Of a stretch of 64,000 bases of DNA, positions 46,071 through 54,480 are shown piece after piece. The translations under genes and the position numbers were made by a program. Origin of the DNA: Bacteroidota bacterium (GTDB taxonomy: Bacteria > Bacteroidota > Bacteroidia > Bacteroidales > Tannerellaceae). Location of the stretch: assembly GCA_023429375.1 (NCBI GenBank), contig JAEYVY010000006.1, forward strand, positions 1 to 64,000, given 5' to 3'. The notes beneath the pieces are model-generated. The model had not been told where the DNA came from. It was given only the letters and a program-made list of their open reading frames with translations, and searched no databases. The stretch's first letter is position 1. Each line of letters begins with the position of its first letter.

Positions 46071-47378
46071 ATGGGAGAATTAGAACAAATTGAACAATCT
46101 TACGGAACATTGACCGATTCGTTTGCAGTATGGATGGATAATTTGCTGACTAATTGGGGACTGCCACATATTTGGATAGCTTATATTAAGTTGTTCATTT
46201 TATTGGTATTAACTGCCGCACTTGTTTTTCTATTGCAATTCTTGGTTAGGAAATTGCTAACCTCTGTATTTAAACGAATAGGGAACGTCACCAAACTGTC
46301 TTTATTTAAATTTGCTATAACGAATAAACTTCCGCATTATCTTGCTTTGGTTGTCCCTTATACCTTTGTTAAGACAAGTATTCCTATTATTTTTTATGAT
46401 TTCAAATCATTAATAGGTCCGGCAAATAAGTTGGTAGATGTTTATTTGGTTTTTATGGTGATTTGGACCATAATGTCCTTAATCCGTTCATTTGGGAATG
46501 TGTTGGAAGAAAAACCTGCATTCAAGAACAAACCCATGACGAGCTATTACCAGGTGATTCAGATCATCTTATTTATATTCGGAGCAGTCGTCATTTATGC
46601 AATCCTGACCGGTAATTCGGCAACTGCATTTTTTGCTGCTATGGGGGCTGCGTCGGCTGTGCTTCTGTTGATGTTTAAAGATACGATTATGGGATTTGTC
46701 GGAAGCATTCAAATATCTACAAATGATATGGTGCGATTAGGTGATTGGATCACGATGGACAAATATGGCGCCGACGGTGATGTGGAAGAAATCAACTTGA
46801 CCACGGTAAAAGTGAGAAATTTTGATAAGACCATCACTACAATTCCTACTTATTCTCTTATCTCTGATTCTTTTCAGAACTGGAGAGGAATGAAAGAAAC
46901 AGGCGGACGCCGATTCAAACGTGTGTTTCATCTGAGATATGATTGCGTTCGGTTTCTGACAAATGAAGAGTTGGAAAAGTTTAAAAAAAATGATGCGCTG
47001 AAAAATTACATTGAATCCAAACAGAAGGCAAACTACGTAGATATAAAAGAAAATGAATCTTTTATGGCCGGACCTGAAGCGATTACGAACGTTGATTTAT
47101 TTATTCAGTATTGTACGGATTATCTTCGTCGGCATCATAAGATAAGCAAACACTTAACATTATTAGTAAGAGAACTGGCTTCGACTACTCAAGGAATTCC
47201 AATCGAGCTTTATGCGTTTACGAATACGACAGTTTGGGCAGAATATGAGATAACTGTAGCCGAAGTGGTCAATCATTTGATTACTGTTGTTAAAGACTTT
47301 GGTCTGGTTATCTATCAGGAATCTGCCGGAAGTGACAATTTTGATATTTATATTAAAGAGAACGCCATAAAAAATTGA
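46071..47378 (+). CDS. MscS family mechanosensitive channel (YbdG-like)
   Basis: The 435-residue protein has four to five hydrophobic segments in the N-terminal half. The pore helix region (about 183-215) is rich in Ala and Gly: SATAFFAAMGAASAVLLLMF. The MscS beta domain follows, with GDWITMDKYGADGDVEEINL, and a larger C-terminal domain (about 275-435) completes it. The length and the MF(R/K)DTIMGFVGSIQ segment resemble E. coli YbdG rather than the small MscS. It would release solutes under osmotic downshock. The 476-base gap after it carries repeats. Confidence 0.88.
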   Translation: MGELEQIEQSYGTLTDSFAVWMDNLLTNWGLPHIWIAYIKLFILLVLTAALVFLLQFLVRKLLTSVFKRIGNVTKLSLFKFAITNKLPHYLALVVPYTFVKTSIPIIFYDFKSLIGPANKLVDVYLVFMVIWTIMSLIRSFGNVLEEKPAFKNKPMTSYYQVIQIILFIFGAVVIYAILTGNSATAFFAAMGAASAVLLLMFKDTIMGFVGSIQISTNDMVRLGDWITMDKYGADGDVEEINLTTVKVRNFDKTITTIPTYSLISDSFQNWRGMKETGGRRFKRVFHLRYDCVRFLTNEELEKFKKNDALKNYIESKQKANYVDIKENESFMAGPEAITNVDLFIQYCTDYLRRHHKISKHLTLLVRELASTTQGIPIELYAFTNTTVWAEYEITVAEVVNHLITVVKDFGLVIYQESAGSDNFDIYIKENAIKN

Positions 47379-47560
47379 AAGCTTATTTTCAAATAATCTA
47401 TGCCAATTTGACCGATTTTCTGTTGGTTGATTTTAGCTCGTGTTTTTCACAAAATGACCTTTGGCCCCAAATTGCGAATAGATGCTTTAAAACGAAGAAA
47501 AACTCTGTTTTTTGAGAAGTCGTTTTTTTAAAAGAGCTCTTTTTTATAAATCTAATAAGT

Positions 47561-47656
47561 TGTCAAAAAATGTCTCGAACGTTTTAAATTTTCATCTCGG
47601 ACTTTTTTAAAAAGTATCCCGATGCTTTTTGAAAAAGTCCGAGATGTTTTTTGACA
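47561..47656. repeat. Palindromic repeat, copy C
   Basis: CATCTCGGACTTTTT (47593-47607) and AAAAAGTCCGAGATG (47632-47646) form a perfect 15-bp stem. An inner AAAAAG/CTTTTT stem presents TATCCCGATG in its loop. An outer pair TGTCAAAAAATGTCTC (47561-47576) and GAGATGTTTTTTGACA (47641-47656) matches at 14 of 16 bases and competes for the same bases. The core recurs at 14762-14880 and 63588-63710. Elsewhere in the 476-base gap 47379-47854 I see only AT-rich sequence. Confidence 0.75.
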
Positions 47657-47854
47657 GGCTATCTCTCTTTTTTGAATCACATCTCGATAAATTTTTCATT
47701 TTACAAATATTATTGCTTTTTGTTGCTATTTATTTGATGACAAAATGACAGTTTCAATTTGTAACCTTCTAATTTTTTCACAAAAAAAGGGTAGAGGATA
47801 TCAGTATTGTATACTATTTACTTATATTTATCCCTTGTAATCATAGATATCGTT

Positions 47855-48256
47855 ATGGCTATTAAACGTTTTGGAGTTTCACTGGAGGATTCATTACTCG
47901 AAGAGTTGGATACGTATGTGGATGGGAATGGTTTTGCGAATCGTTCTCAAGCTATTCGTTTTCTGATAGAGAAGAATGTAGCTGAAAGGAAATGGCAATG
48001 CAATCATATTGTGGCCGGAACAATTGTGATTTTATATGAGCAAGAAAAAAAGGACATTACATCGCGTATTTCTACTATTGAGGGGCTGTTTAGGCATGTT
48101 GTTCTTTCATCTGTTAGTCATTATATAAATCAAGGAAATTGTTTACACGTTACTGCTGTCATGGGGGAGGCACATACACTCACTGAGCTGGCAGACAAAC
48201 TAACAACAATCAAAGGTATTCGCCATGGAAAATTAGTCATGGGGCGTGCAGATTGA
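47855..48256 (+). CDS. NikR-like ribbon-helix-helix regulator with altered metal site
   Basis: The 133-residue protein has the NikR layout: an N-terminal ribbon-helix-helix (MAIKRFGVSLEDSLLEELD with NRSQAIRFLIEK) and a C-terminal ACT-like domain (about 50-133). Aligned without gaps to E. coli NikR, Ni ligands H76, H87 and H89 become G77, S88 and Y90, and only C95 is kept, as Cys96 (NQGNCLH). I start at ATG 47855; the longer frame adds 16 hydrophobic residues unlike the family. The neighbouring gene encodes a TonB-dependent receptor. It may sense another metal or ligand. Confidence 0.85.
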   Translation: MAIKRFGVSLEDSLLEELDTYVDGNGFANRSQAIRFLIEKNVAERKWQCNHIVAGTIVILYEQEKKDITSRISTIEGLFRHVVLSSVSHYINQGNCLHVTAVMGEAHTLTELADKLTTIKGIRHGKLVMGRAD

Positions 48257-48274
48257 TATTTTTTTATCGAAAAG

Positions 48275-48302
48275 GTGACACGTTTTGTGTAAAAGGTGTT
48301 AC
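48275..48302. promoter_or_regulatory. 28-bp two-half-site motif upstream of TonB receptor
   Basis: GTGACAC (48275-48281) and GTGTTAC (48296-48302) form an inverted repeat with one mismatch, 21 bp centre to centre and 28 bp overall. E. coli NikR binds GTATGA-N16-TCATAC, also 28 bp. It sits 34 bp before the receptor start and 18 bp after the nikR-like gene, so it may be that regulator's operator. Confidence 0.45.
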
Positions 48303-48335
48303 TGTTTTTATCTGATGTAAATACTATTAAATTAT

Positions 48336-50213
48336 ATGAAAAAAGTAATTATCGCAGTTTTTAGTTTATTACTCTGTAACTCTATTCATGCCGATGAAGT
48401 GCAAAAGGTGGATAGCCTGATTAATTTAAAAGAAGTTGTTGTTTCTGCTAATAAGATTGTTGTAAATAGGAATAGTGTACCTCTTTCCATCAGTGTTATC
48501 GGAAGAGATGACATTGAAACTAGCAGTGAATCAGCTTTATTACCGGTGCTATCACAACGTGTGCCGGGATTGTTTGTGACGCAAAGAGGAATAACCGGAT
48601 TCGGTGTGTCGACCGGTGCAGCAGGGACGGTAAATATCCGTGGTGTAGGACAAGGGAATAAAGTATTGATGCTCTTTGACGGTCAACCTCAATGGGCAGG
48701 TTTGTTCGGTCATGCACTGCCCGATACGTATGTGGCATCGGATGTGGACCGTGTGGAAGTAATCCGTGGGCCCGGTTCCTTGCTTTATGGTTCAAATGCA
48801 ATGGGAGGGGTGGTCAATATCATCACGCGCAAGCATCATCAGGAAGGACGCCGTACGCAGGCACGCGTGATGTATGGTTCGTACAATACGCAGAAATACA
48901 TGGTTAACAATGGATTTAATAGCGGCAAGTTCAGCAGTTTCATTTCTTTGAATCATGACCGTACAGACGGCCACCGCCCAAATTCAGAGTTTAAAATTAC
49001 CAATGGTTTTGGTAAAGTGGGGTATCAGCTGAGCAATCATTTTAATGCAACAGCAGATGTAAGTCTGGCTAAATTTAAGAATCAGAATCCGGGTGCGGTA
49101 ACCGCTCCAATGATTGATAATGATATGGATATTCTTAGAGGGACAACCTCCTTGGCCGTTGAAAATAATTATGGAAAGACAAGTGGAGCTGTTCGTGCTT
49201 TCTATAACTGGGGTGATCATGAAATAAACGATGGCTATACGCAGGGAGGCCAACCCAGAACATTCCTTTTCAATTCGAAAGACCATAATTATGGCTTGCT
49301 GCTTTATCAGTCTTTCCGTTTGCTGCCGGGCAATAGTTTTATGCTTGGTTTAGATTATAAGAATTGGGGAGGAGAGGCCTGGAACGCTTACTTTGACGGA
49401 AAACGTGAAGATATAGTGGATAAGAAGATTGATGAAACGGCCGGTTACTTGATTATGCAGCAAGATATTATGGGCTTGTTTACTGTTAATGGCGGTTTGC
49501 GTTATGAATATAACTCCGTATTTGGAGGCGAATGGGTGCCACAAGCCGGTGTGGTTTCGCGACTATTTGAGGGGAATACCATCCGCGCTTCCTTATCAAG
49601 AGGATTCAGAAGTCCGAATATTCGTGAGATGTATATGTATCCGATTCAAAATGCAGACTTAAAGCCGGAGTCAATGTATAATTATGAGGTGGCTGTTTCT
49701 CAAAGTTTTCTCGACAACCGGCTATTTGCTGAACTAACGGGCTTCTATATTGACGGAAAGGATTTGATTGAAGTTAGACCACTAAACGGTAAGCCTCTGA
49801 ATCAGAATGTGGGCGAATTTACAAATAAGGGAATTGAAGCAGAACTTCGGTTTCAGGTGTTAAGTAACTTAAGCATAGATGCCAACTATAGTTATCTGAA
49901 CACGGATAAACGTTTATTGGCAGCTCCGAAGAATCAGTTTTTTGCCGGCGTAAACTATTCACCAGGGCGATTTAACTTTAGTCTGAATATGCAGTCTATC
50001 TCTGGTCTATATACCGATACGAATGAGGCTACGGCTAAGAAAGAAAACTATACCTTGGTTAATGCCAGAGCTGCCTATCTATTTGGTACACGTGACAAGG
50101 GGCTGACTCTATTCCTGAAAGGTGAAAACCTGACAGCTACTCGCTATGAAATCAATCAAGGCTTCCCAATGCCTAAGGCGATTGTAATGGGTGGGGTAGA
50201 AGTAACGTTTTAA
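48336..50213 (+). CDS. TonB-dependent outer membrane receptor
   Basis: The 625-residue protein has a signal peptide (MKKVIIAVFSLLLCNSIHA) and a TonB-box-like segment KEVVVSAN near residue 33. The plug domain (about 45-165) includes VNIRGVGQGNKVLMLFDG and VDRVEVIRGPGSLLYGSNAMGG-type motifs. A 22-strand beta-barrel ends in a C-terminal phenylalanine. It is of the BtuB/FepA size rather than the SusC type, so it probably takes up a metal chelate or cofactor. The adjacent NikR-like gene suggests regulation by a metal; the substrate is unknown. Confidence 0.9.
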   Translation: MKKVIIAVFSLLLCNSIHADEVQKVDSLINLKEVVVSANKIVVNRNSVPLSISVIGRDDIETSSESALLPVLSQRVPGLFVTQRGITGFGVSTGAAGTVNIRGVGQGNKVLMLFDGQPQWAGLFGHALPDTYVASDVDRVEVIRGPGSLLYGSNAMGGVVNIITRKHHQEGRRTQARVMYGSYNTQKYMVNNGFNSGKFSSFISLNHDRTDGHRPNSEFKITNGFGKVGYQLSNHFNATADVSLAKFKNQNPGAVTAPMIDNDMDILRGTTSLAVENNYGKTSGAVRAFYNWGDHEINDGYTQGGQPRTFLFNSKDHNYGLLLYQSFRLLPGNSFMLGLDYKNWGGEAWNAYFDGKREDIVDKKIDETAGYLIMQQDIMGLFTVNGGLRYEYNSVFGGEWVPQAGVVSRLFEGNTIRASLSRGFRSPNIREMYMYPIQNADLKPESMYNYEVAVSQSFLDNRLFAELTGFYIDGKDLIEVRPLNGKPLNQNVGEFTNKGIEAELRFQVLSNLSIDANYSYLNTDKRLLAAPKNQFFAGVNYSPGRFNFSLNMQSISGLYTDTNEATAKKENYTLVNARAAYLFGTRDKGLTLFLKGENLTATRYEINQGFPMPKAIVMGGVEVTF

Positions 50214-50222
50214 GTGAAAATG

Positions 50223-50288
50223 AAGATGTCTGAATAAATAGAACAGTTAATTTCATCTTAACTGTCGTTTATTCAGACATCTTTTTTG
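50223..50288. terminator. Bidirectional terminator between TonB receptor and tyrA
   Basis: AAGATGTCTGAATAAA (50223-50238) pairs perfectly with TTTATTCAGACATCTT (50268-50283), and an inner ACAGTTAA/TTAACTGT stem extends it. A T tract follows on the plus strand and an A tract precedes it. Confidence 0.85.
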
Positions 50289-50318
50289 TTGTTGAATAGT
50301 CTATTCGACCAAACCTAT

Positions 50319-51092
50319 TTAACTGATATTGTTTCGAATTTTGGTCAGGTATTCTTTCATTCCTTCCGTATCCTTATTTTTAATCAGTTCCTGCAGGGCG
50401 GTTAGCTCTTCTTGAATCCGCTCGATTTGTCGTGGCGTGCGGGGATTGAAAAGGATTTCGGTCAATAGATAATCATCTTCAGCCAGCAAGCCGCGGGCAA
50501 TCTTCATATGGCGTTTAAAAGTAGTACCCGGTGCATCTTGATGCTTCATGATGGCTGCAAATACCATGGTCGAAGCAAATGGGATACCCAGTGAGTAAGC
50601 TACCACGCGGTCGTGCTCGTCAAACGTATATTCGAAAATATTCAGTTTCAATTTAGCGTACAGATCGCGGAAGAACACCTTTCCCAAATGATCGCTTTCG
50701 GAAATGATGATCGTGTTTTCCTTTTGCAGGTTACCCAGATTGGCAAATGTAGGGCCAAACATCGGGTGGGTAGATACATAAGGAAAGCCACAACCCTTAT
50801 AGAACTCCTGCAGATTGGTCTTAACAGAAGCTATATCCGAAATAATGCAATAAGGCTGTAAATAGGGTAATACAGACTTGAATGCATCGATGGTGTAATT
50901 GAGAGTGACACAGTTAATCACCAGCTCGGGAGCAAATTCCTTGATTTGCTCAGGTTTCTCCAGACGGAGGGCATTGTAAATAAAACGCATTCGTTTCGGG
51001 TCACTCTCCAAAACAGCTACTTCATGATCGAAGCTAAGTAGATCGGTGAAGAAAGATCCCATCTTTCCGGCACCAAGAATTAGAATTTTCAT
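50319..51092 (-). CDS. tyrA: Prephenate dehydrogenase
   Basis: TyrA oxidises prephenate to 4-hydroxyphenylpyruvate, the tyrosine branch. The 257-residue protein starts with an NAD(P) Rossmann motif GAGKMGSF, then the TyrA segments ISDIASVK, STHPMFGP (prephenate contact) and YSLGIPFA. It lacks a fused chorismate mutase; that activity is supplied by the next gene upstream. It is the last gene of the aromatic operon, two bases after the DAHP synthase gene, and ends at a strong bidirectional terminator. Confidence 0.92.
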   Translation of the reverse strand: MKILILGAGKMGSFFTDLLSFDHEVAVLESDPKRMRFIYNALRLEKPEQIKEFAPELVINCVTLNYTIDAFKSVLPYLQPYCIISDIASVKTNLQEFYKGCGFPYVSTHPMFGPTFANLGNLQKENTIIISESDHLGKVFFRDLYAKLKLNIFEYTFDEHDRVVAYSLGIPFASTMVFAAIMKHQDAPGTTFKRHMKIARGLLAEDDYLLTEILFNPRTPRQIERIQEELTALQELIKNKDTEGMKEYLTKIRNNIS

Positions 51093-51094
51093 CC

Positions 51095-52162
51095 TTATTG
51101 GTTCATTATTATCATCTGTTGACGAACAGACTCTTCATGTATTTCTTTAAGTATTTCTTTTACAAACTCGGTGCTCAAGTCCATGCTTTGTCCCATGCTG
51201 GCACGTTTTTCAAGTATTTCACTATAACGTGGAGACTGTAAAACCGGCATATTATGTTCTTTCTTGTATACTCCGATTTCTCGTGAGATACGCATACGTT
51301 TTGCCAAAAGTTCGAGTAGTTGTTCGTCGATGCTATCGATTTGATTACGCAGTTGTGAGAGATTTTCGGTAGTCTGTGTCTCATTACGGATCACAAGCAA
51401 ACTGAGTACATAATCAAGTACATCAGGCGTAATCTGTTGCGAAGCATCGCTCAGTGCACAATCCGGATTACAGTGCGACTCAACAATCAGTCCGTCGAAG
51501 CTCAGGTCCATCGCCTGCTGGCATAGCGGAGCAATCAGTTCACGCTTACCACCGATATGGCTCGGATCACAGAAGATAGGTAACTCAGGCATACGACGGC
51601 GAAGCTCGATAGGGATATGCCAAAGGGGCAGGTTGCGGTATATCTTTTTGTCGTACGAACTAAATCCGCGATGTATCACACCGATACGACGAATGCCAGC
51701 TCCATAGATACGTTCGATAGCTCCAATCCACAGTTCAAGGTCGGGATTGACAGGGTTCTTGATGAGAACGGGGATATCTACGCCAGTTAATGCATCGGCT
51801 ATTTCCTGTACAGCAAAGGGGTTAACCGTGGTGCGTGCACCAATCCAAAGCAAGTCCATACCGGCTTTTAGGGCTTCTTCCACATGCGCTTTTGTGGCTA
51901 CTTCGGTCGAAACATACATGCCTGTTTCTTCTTTTACCTTTTTAAGCCATTGTAATCCAACGGCACCTACACCTTCGAATCCTCCGGGTTTGGTACGCGG
52001 TTTCCAAATTCCTGCCCGGAATAGTTTAACACCTTTGGCTGCCAGGCCACGTGCTGTTTCCAACACCTGCTCTTCCGACTCGGCACTACATGGCCCTGCT
52101 ATTACAATGGGGCGCTTTGTGTCTACTCCCGGTAGTGTGATTGCTTCTAATTTGATTTCCAT
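51095..52162 (-). CDS. Bifunctional DAHP synthase/chorismate mutase type II
   Basis: The 355-residue protein joins a DAHP synthase of the type I-beta class (about residues 1-265) to a chorismate mutase of the AroQ class (about 270-355). DAHP synthase features are GPCSAESEEQ, FRAGIWKPRTKPGGFEG and DPSHIGGKRE. The mutase domain shows LRNQIDSIDEQLLELLAKRM. It catalyses the first step of the shikimate pathway and the branch-point step. It is the only mutase in the operon, since TyrA and PheA here lack that domain. It starts one base after the aminotransferase gene. Confidence 0.95.
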   Translation of the reverse strand: MEIKLEAITLPGVDTKRPIVIAGPCSAESEEQVLETARGLAAKGVKLFRAGIWKPRTKPGGFEGVGAVGLQWLKKVKEETGMYVSTEVATKAHVEEALKAGMDLLWIGARTTVNPFAVQEIADALTGVDIPVLIKNPVNPDLELWIGAIERIYGAGIRRIGVIHRGFSSYDKKIYRNLPLWHIPIELRRRMPELPIFCDPSHIGGKRELIAPLCQQAMDLSFDGLIVESHCNPDCALSDASQQITPDVLDYVLSLLVIRNETQTTENLSQLRNQIDSIDEQLLELLAKRMRISREIGVYKKEHNMPVLQSPRYSEILEKRASMGQSMDLSTEFVKEILKEIHEESVRQQMIIMNQ

Positions 52163-52163
52163 A

Positions 52164-53354
52164 TTATTGATTCTTTATTGTATGCTTAATCCTATTTAAT
52201 GCTTCTTGTAATTGTTCTTCTTTGGAACACAGTGAAATACGTATGTATCTGTCGCCGTTGCTACCGAATATGAATCCGGGGGTTATGAATACGTTGGCTT
52301 CATATAATACCTTGTCTGCAAGGACTTCACTGCTGCTTATTTCGGATGGGATTCGTCCCCAAAGGAATAGGCCGGTTTGCTTTTCATCGTATACACAGCC
52401 TAGGGCGTGCATAATTTCACCAGCCAAGTGGCGACGCTTCGCATAGACTTTATTCATCTCTGTGTACCACGATTTTGGAGCGTTCAATGCTTCTACGGCC
52501 GCATACTGCATGGGCTTGAACTGACCGGAGTCTATATTGCTCTTCACGCGCAAAACCCACTGTACGAATTGTGCGTTCGAGGCCAGCATGGCCATACGCC
52601 AGCCCGGCATATTATGTGATTTACTCATCGAATTCAGTTCAATACAAATGTCTTTAGCTCCGGGTACACTCAATATACTGATTGGATGTTCATTCAGAAT
52701 GAAACTATAGGGGTTGTCATTGCAAATCACGATATGGTGACGGCGACCGAAATCGACTAGCTTCTCATAAAGCTCCATCGTGGCATCGGCTCCTGTCGGC
52801 ATATTCGGATAATTAGTCCACATGAGTTTAACGCCGGAAAGATCCATTTGCTCAAGCGCATCGAAATCGGGTTGCCAGTTTAACTCTTCCTTCAGATCAT
52901 AGCTGATAATGCGTGCTCCGGCTAAATTGCTGACGGAGCTATAGGTAGGGTAGCCCGGATTCGGAACCAGTACCCCGTCGCCCGGATTTAGAAATGCCAG
53001 TGAAATATGAAGAATTCCTTCTTTTGAACCTATAAGAGGTTGTATTTCTGTGCGCGGATCGAGCTCTACTTCATACCATTCTTTGTACCACTTAGCGAAG
53101 CCTTCACGCAGTTCGGGAATACCAACGTAGGGTTGGTAGCCGTGAGTGTCCGTTTTACGGGCATGCAGGCATAGGGCTTCGATTGCTTCTTGCGAAGGGG
53201 GCATGTCCGGACTGCCTACACCCAGATTGATTACTTTCTTGCCAGCAGCATTCATCTCTGCTACTTCTTTCAGCTTTTTTGAAAAGTAGTATTCCTGTAT
53301 GCTATTTACTCGTGTGGCGGGAACTATCTCAAACACTTTGCTTTCCTTCTTCAT
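52164..53354 (-). CDS. PLP-dependent aminotransferase (aromatic)
   Basis: This 396-residue fold type I aminotransferase has the expected segments: INLGVGSPDMPPS, NPGYPTYSS, and NDNPYSFI. The PLP lysine is in ELNSMSKSHNMPGWRM and the C-terminal arginine is in YIRISLC. Lying between pheA and the DAHP synthase/mutase gene, it probably transaminates phenylpyruvate and 4-hydroxyphenylpyruvate. ATG 53354 is preferred; the frame could begin at an in-frame GTG two codons earlier. Its first 26 bases overlap pheA. Confidence 0.88.
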   Translation of the reverse strand: MKKESKVFEIVPATRVNSIQEYYFSKKLKEVAEMNAAGKKVINLGVGSPDMPPSQEAIEALCLHARKTDTHGYQPYVGIPELREGFAKWYKEWYEVELDPRTEIQPLIGSKEGILHISLAFLNPGDGVLVPNPGYPTYSSVSNLAGARIISYDLKEELNWQPDFDALEQMDLSGVKLMWTNYPNMPTGADATMELYEKLVDFGRRHHIVICNDNPYSFILNEHPISILSVPGAKDICIELNSMSKSHNMPGWRMAMLASNAQFVQWVLRVKSNIDSGQFKPMQYAAVEALNAPKSWYTEMNKVYAKRRHLAGEIMHALGCVYDEKQTGLFLWGRIPSEISSSEVLADKVLYEANVFITPGFIFGSNGDRYIRISLCSKEEQLQEALNRIKHTIKNQ

Positions 53355-54174
53355 ATTCACCTAAAATTTTAAAGTCTTTTGTCAACGGGCCAATGGCATC
53401 CAACGCTTGTCTGTAACGCGTGTAATCTGTAAACGTAAGGTCGATATAGAAGAGATATTCCCATTCGCGACCCACTATGGGTAAGGATTGTATTTTTGAG
53501 AGGTTCATGTCGTAAAAGGAGAGGACGGAGAGGACTTTAGACAGGCTGCCTGAAGTGTGTGGAAGAGAAAATACTAAGGATGCTTTGTTTTTGTCGCATC
53601 CCTGCTGCAGCTCGTCGGACGTCCATCGGTCTGCCATAACCAGAAAACGCGTGAAATTACGTTTGTTTGTTTCAATTCCTTCTGCCAATATCTCCAATCC
53701 GTAAATCTCGGCTGCCAGTTTGCCACAAATGGCGGCATGACCTTCCAGCTTGTTTTCCGATATCCACTTGGCACTCATCGCTGTATCTTCTTTTTCAACG
53801 ATTTTTACTCTAGGAATGGTGTCTAAAAAATCGGCACATTGCATCAGGGCTATCGGGTGAGAATTAACTTCTGTAATGTCATGGATGGTTGAGCCAGGTA
53901 ATGCCACCAACGAATGGGATATACGCAGTTTGTATTCTCCAATTATATTGAAGCCGCTCTCACGGATAAGTTCATGATTTTGTAATAGGCTTCCGGCAAT
54001 TGTGTTTTCAATAGCCATCATTCCTATGATAGACGGGTCTTTCTTAATCGTTTTGATAACATCCTTAAACGAATTACATCCGATTATCTCAACTTCTTCA
54101 CCCTCATAATAGTTTCGGGCAGCTATGTCGTGGTATGATCCTGCGATACCCTGAATTGCGATTCTTTTTTTCAT
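53329..54174 (-). CDS. pheA: Prephenate dehydratase
   Basis: PheA decarboxylates and dehydrates prephenate to phenylpyruvate. The 281-residue protein has the PDT domain (IAIQGIAGSYHDIAARNYY, VLPIENT-like GMMAIENTIAGS, and the substrate-site motif NFTRFLVMA). A C-terminal ACT domain (about 200-275, KASLVFSLPHTSGSLSKVLSVL) probably binds phenylalanine for feedback inhibition. There is no chorismate mutase domain. It is first in the operon, and a Phe/Tyr leader peptide with an attenuator precedes it. Confidence 0.94.
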   Translation of the reverse strand: MKKRIAIQGIAGSYHDIAARNYYEGEEVEIIGCNSFKDVIKTIKKDPSIIGMMAIENTIAGSLLQNHELIRESGFNIIGEYKLRISHSLVALPGSTIHDITEVNSHPIALMQCADFLDTIPRVKIVEKEDTAMSAKWISENKLEGHAAICGKLAAEIYGLEILAEGIETNKRNFTRFLVMADRWTSDELQQGCDKNKASLVFSLPHTSGSLSKVLSVLSFYDMNLSKIQSLPIVGREWEYLFYIDLTFTDYTRYRQALDAIGPLTKDFKILGEYEEGKQSV

Positions 54175-54206
54175 TTGCTTTTCTTCTTCTATTTCTTGAC
54201 AATAGA

Positions 54207-54243
54207 AATAAAAAAAGTCCCACCCTCATGAGGGCAGGACTTT
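54207..54243 (-). terminator. Attenuator terminator of the aromatic operon
   Basis: On the minus strand AAAGTCCTGCCCT and AGGGTGGGACTTT pair (two G-U wobbles, loop CATG), followed by TTTTATTT. It lies 33 bp before pheA and downstream of the leader peptide. Its 5' arm can instead pair with the leader ORF (54231-54247 with 54284-54300). Confidence 0.85.
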
Positions 54244-54271
54244 ATATTATTCTATTGATTTAGTATTCTTA

Positions 54272-54352
54272 TCAATTCTTTACATATAAATTCCTGCCCT
54301 TACCGCTAAAGTAAAAGTAAAAATAAGAATATGTAAAGCTAAATCGAATCAT
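54272..54352 (-). CDS. Phe/Tyr-rich leader peptide of the aromatic operon
   Basis: A 26-codon frame starts ATG 54352 and ends TGA 54272. The peptide begins MIRFSFTYSYFYFYFSGKG, with Phe at residues 4, 6, 11, 13 and 15 and Tyr at 8, 10, 12, 14 and 23. It follows an exact -7 box and an AGAG stretch, and precedes an intrinsic terminator before pheA. This is the arrangement of the pheL, pheST and trpL attenuators: scarcity of charged tRNA-Phe or tRNA-Tyr would stall the ribosome, favour antitermination and raise expression of all four genes. Confidence 0.85.
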   Translation of the reverse strand: MIRFSFTYSYFYFYFSGKGRNLYVKN

Positions 54353-54377
54353 TGTTATCTCTTTTTGTTGTTTGCGA

Positions 54378-54411
54378 CAAAAGTAAGGTTTTTTTTTAAA
54401 ATAAAAACAAA
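54378..54411 (-). promoter_or_regulatory. Promoter of the aromatic operon leader
   Basis: The minus strand reads TACTTTTG (54385-54378), an exact -7 box, with TTTG at 54411-54408 (22-bp spacer). Transcription would begin shortly before the leader ATG at 54352. Confidence 0.65.
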
Positions 54412-54480
54412 ATGGAATTTTTTTGTCGACTAAATGCAATAAATTTTATCTATAACTGGCTTTGAAAGCAATAGTGGTGA

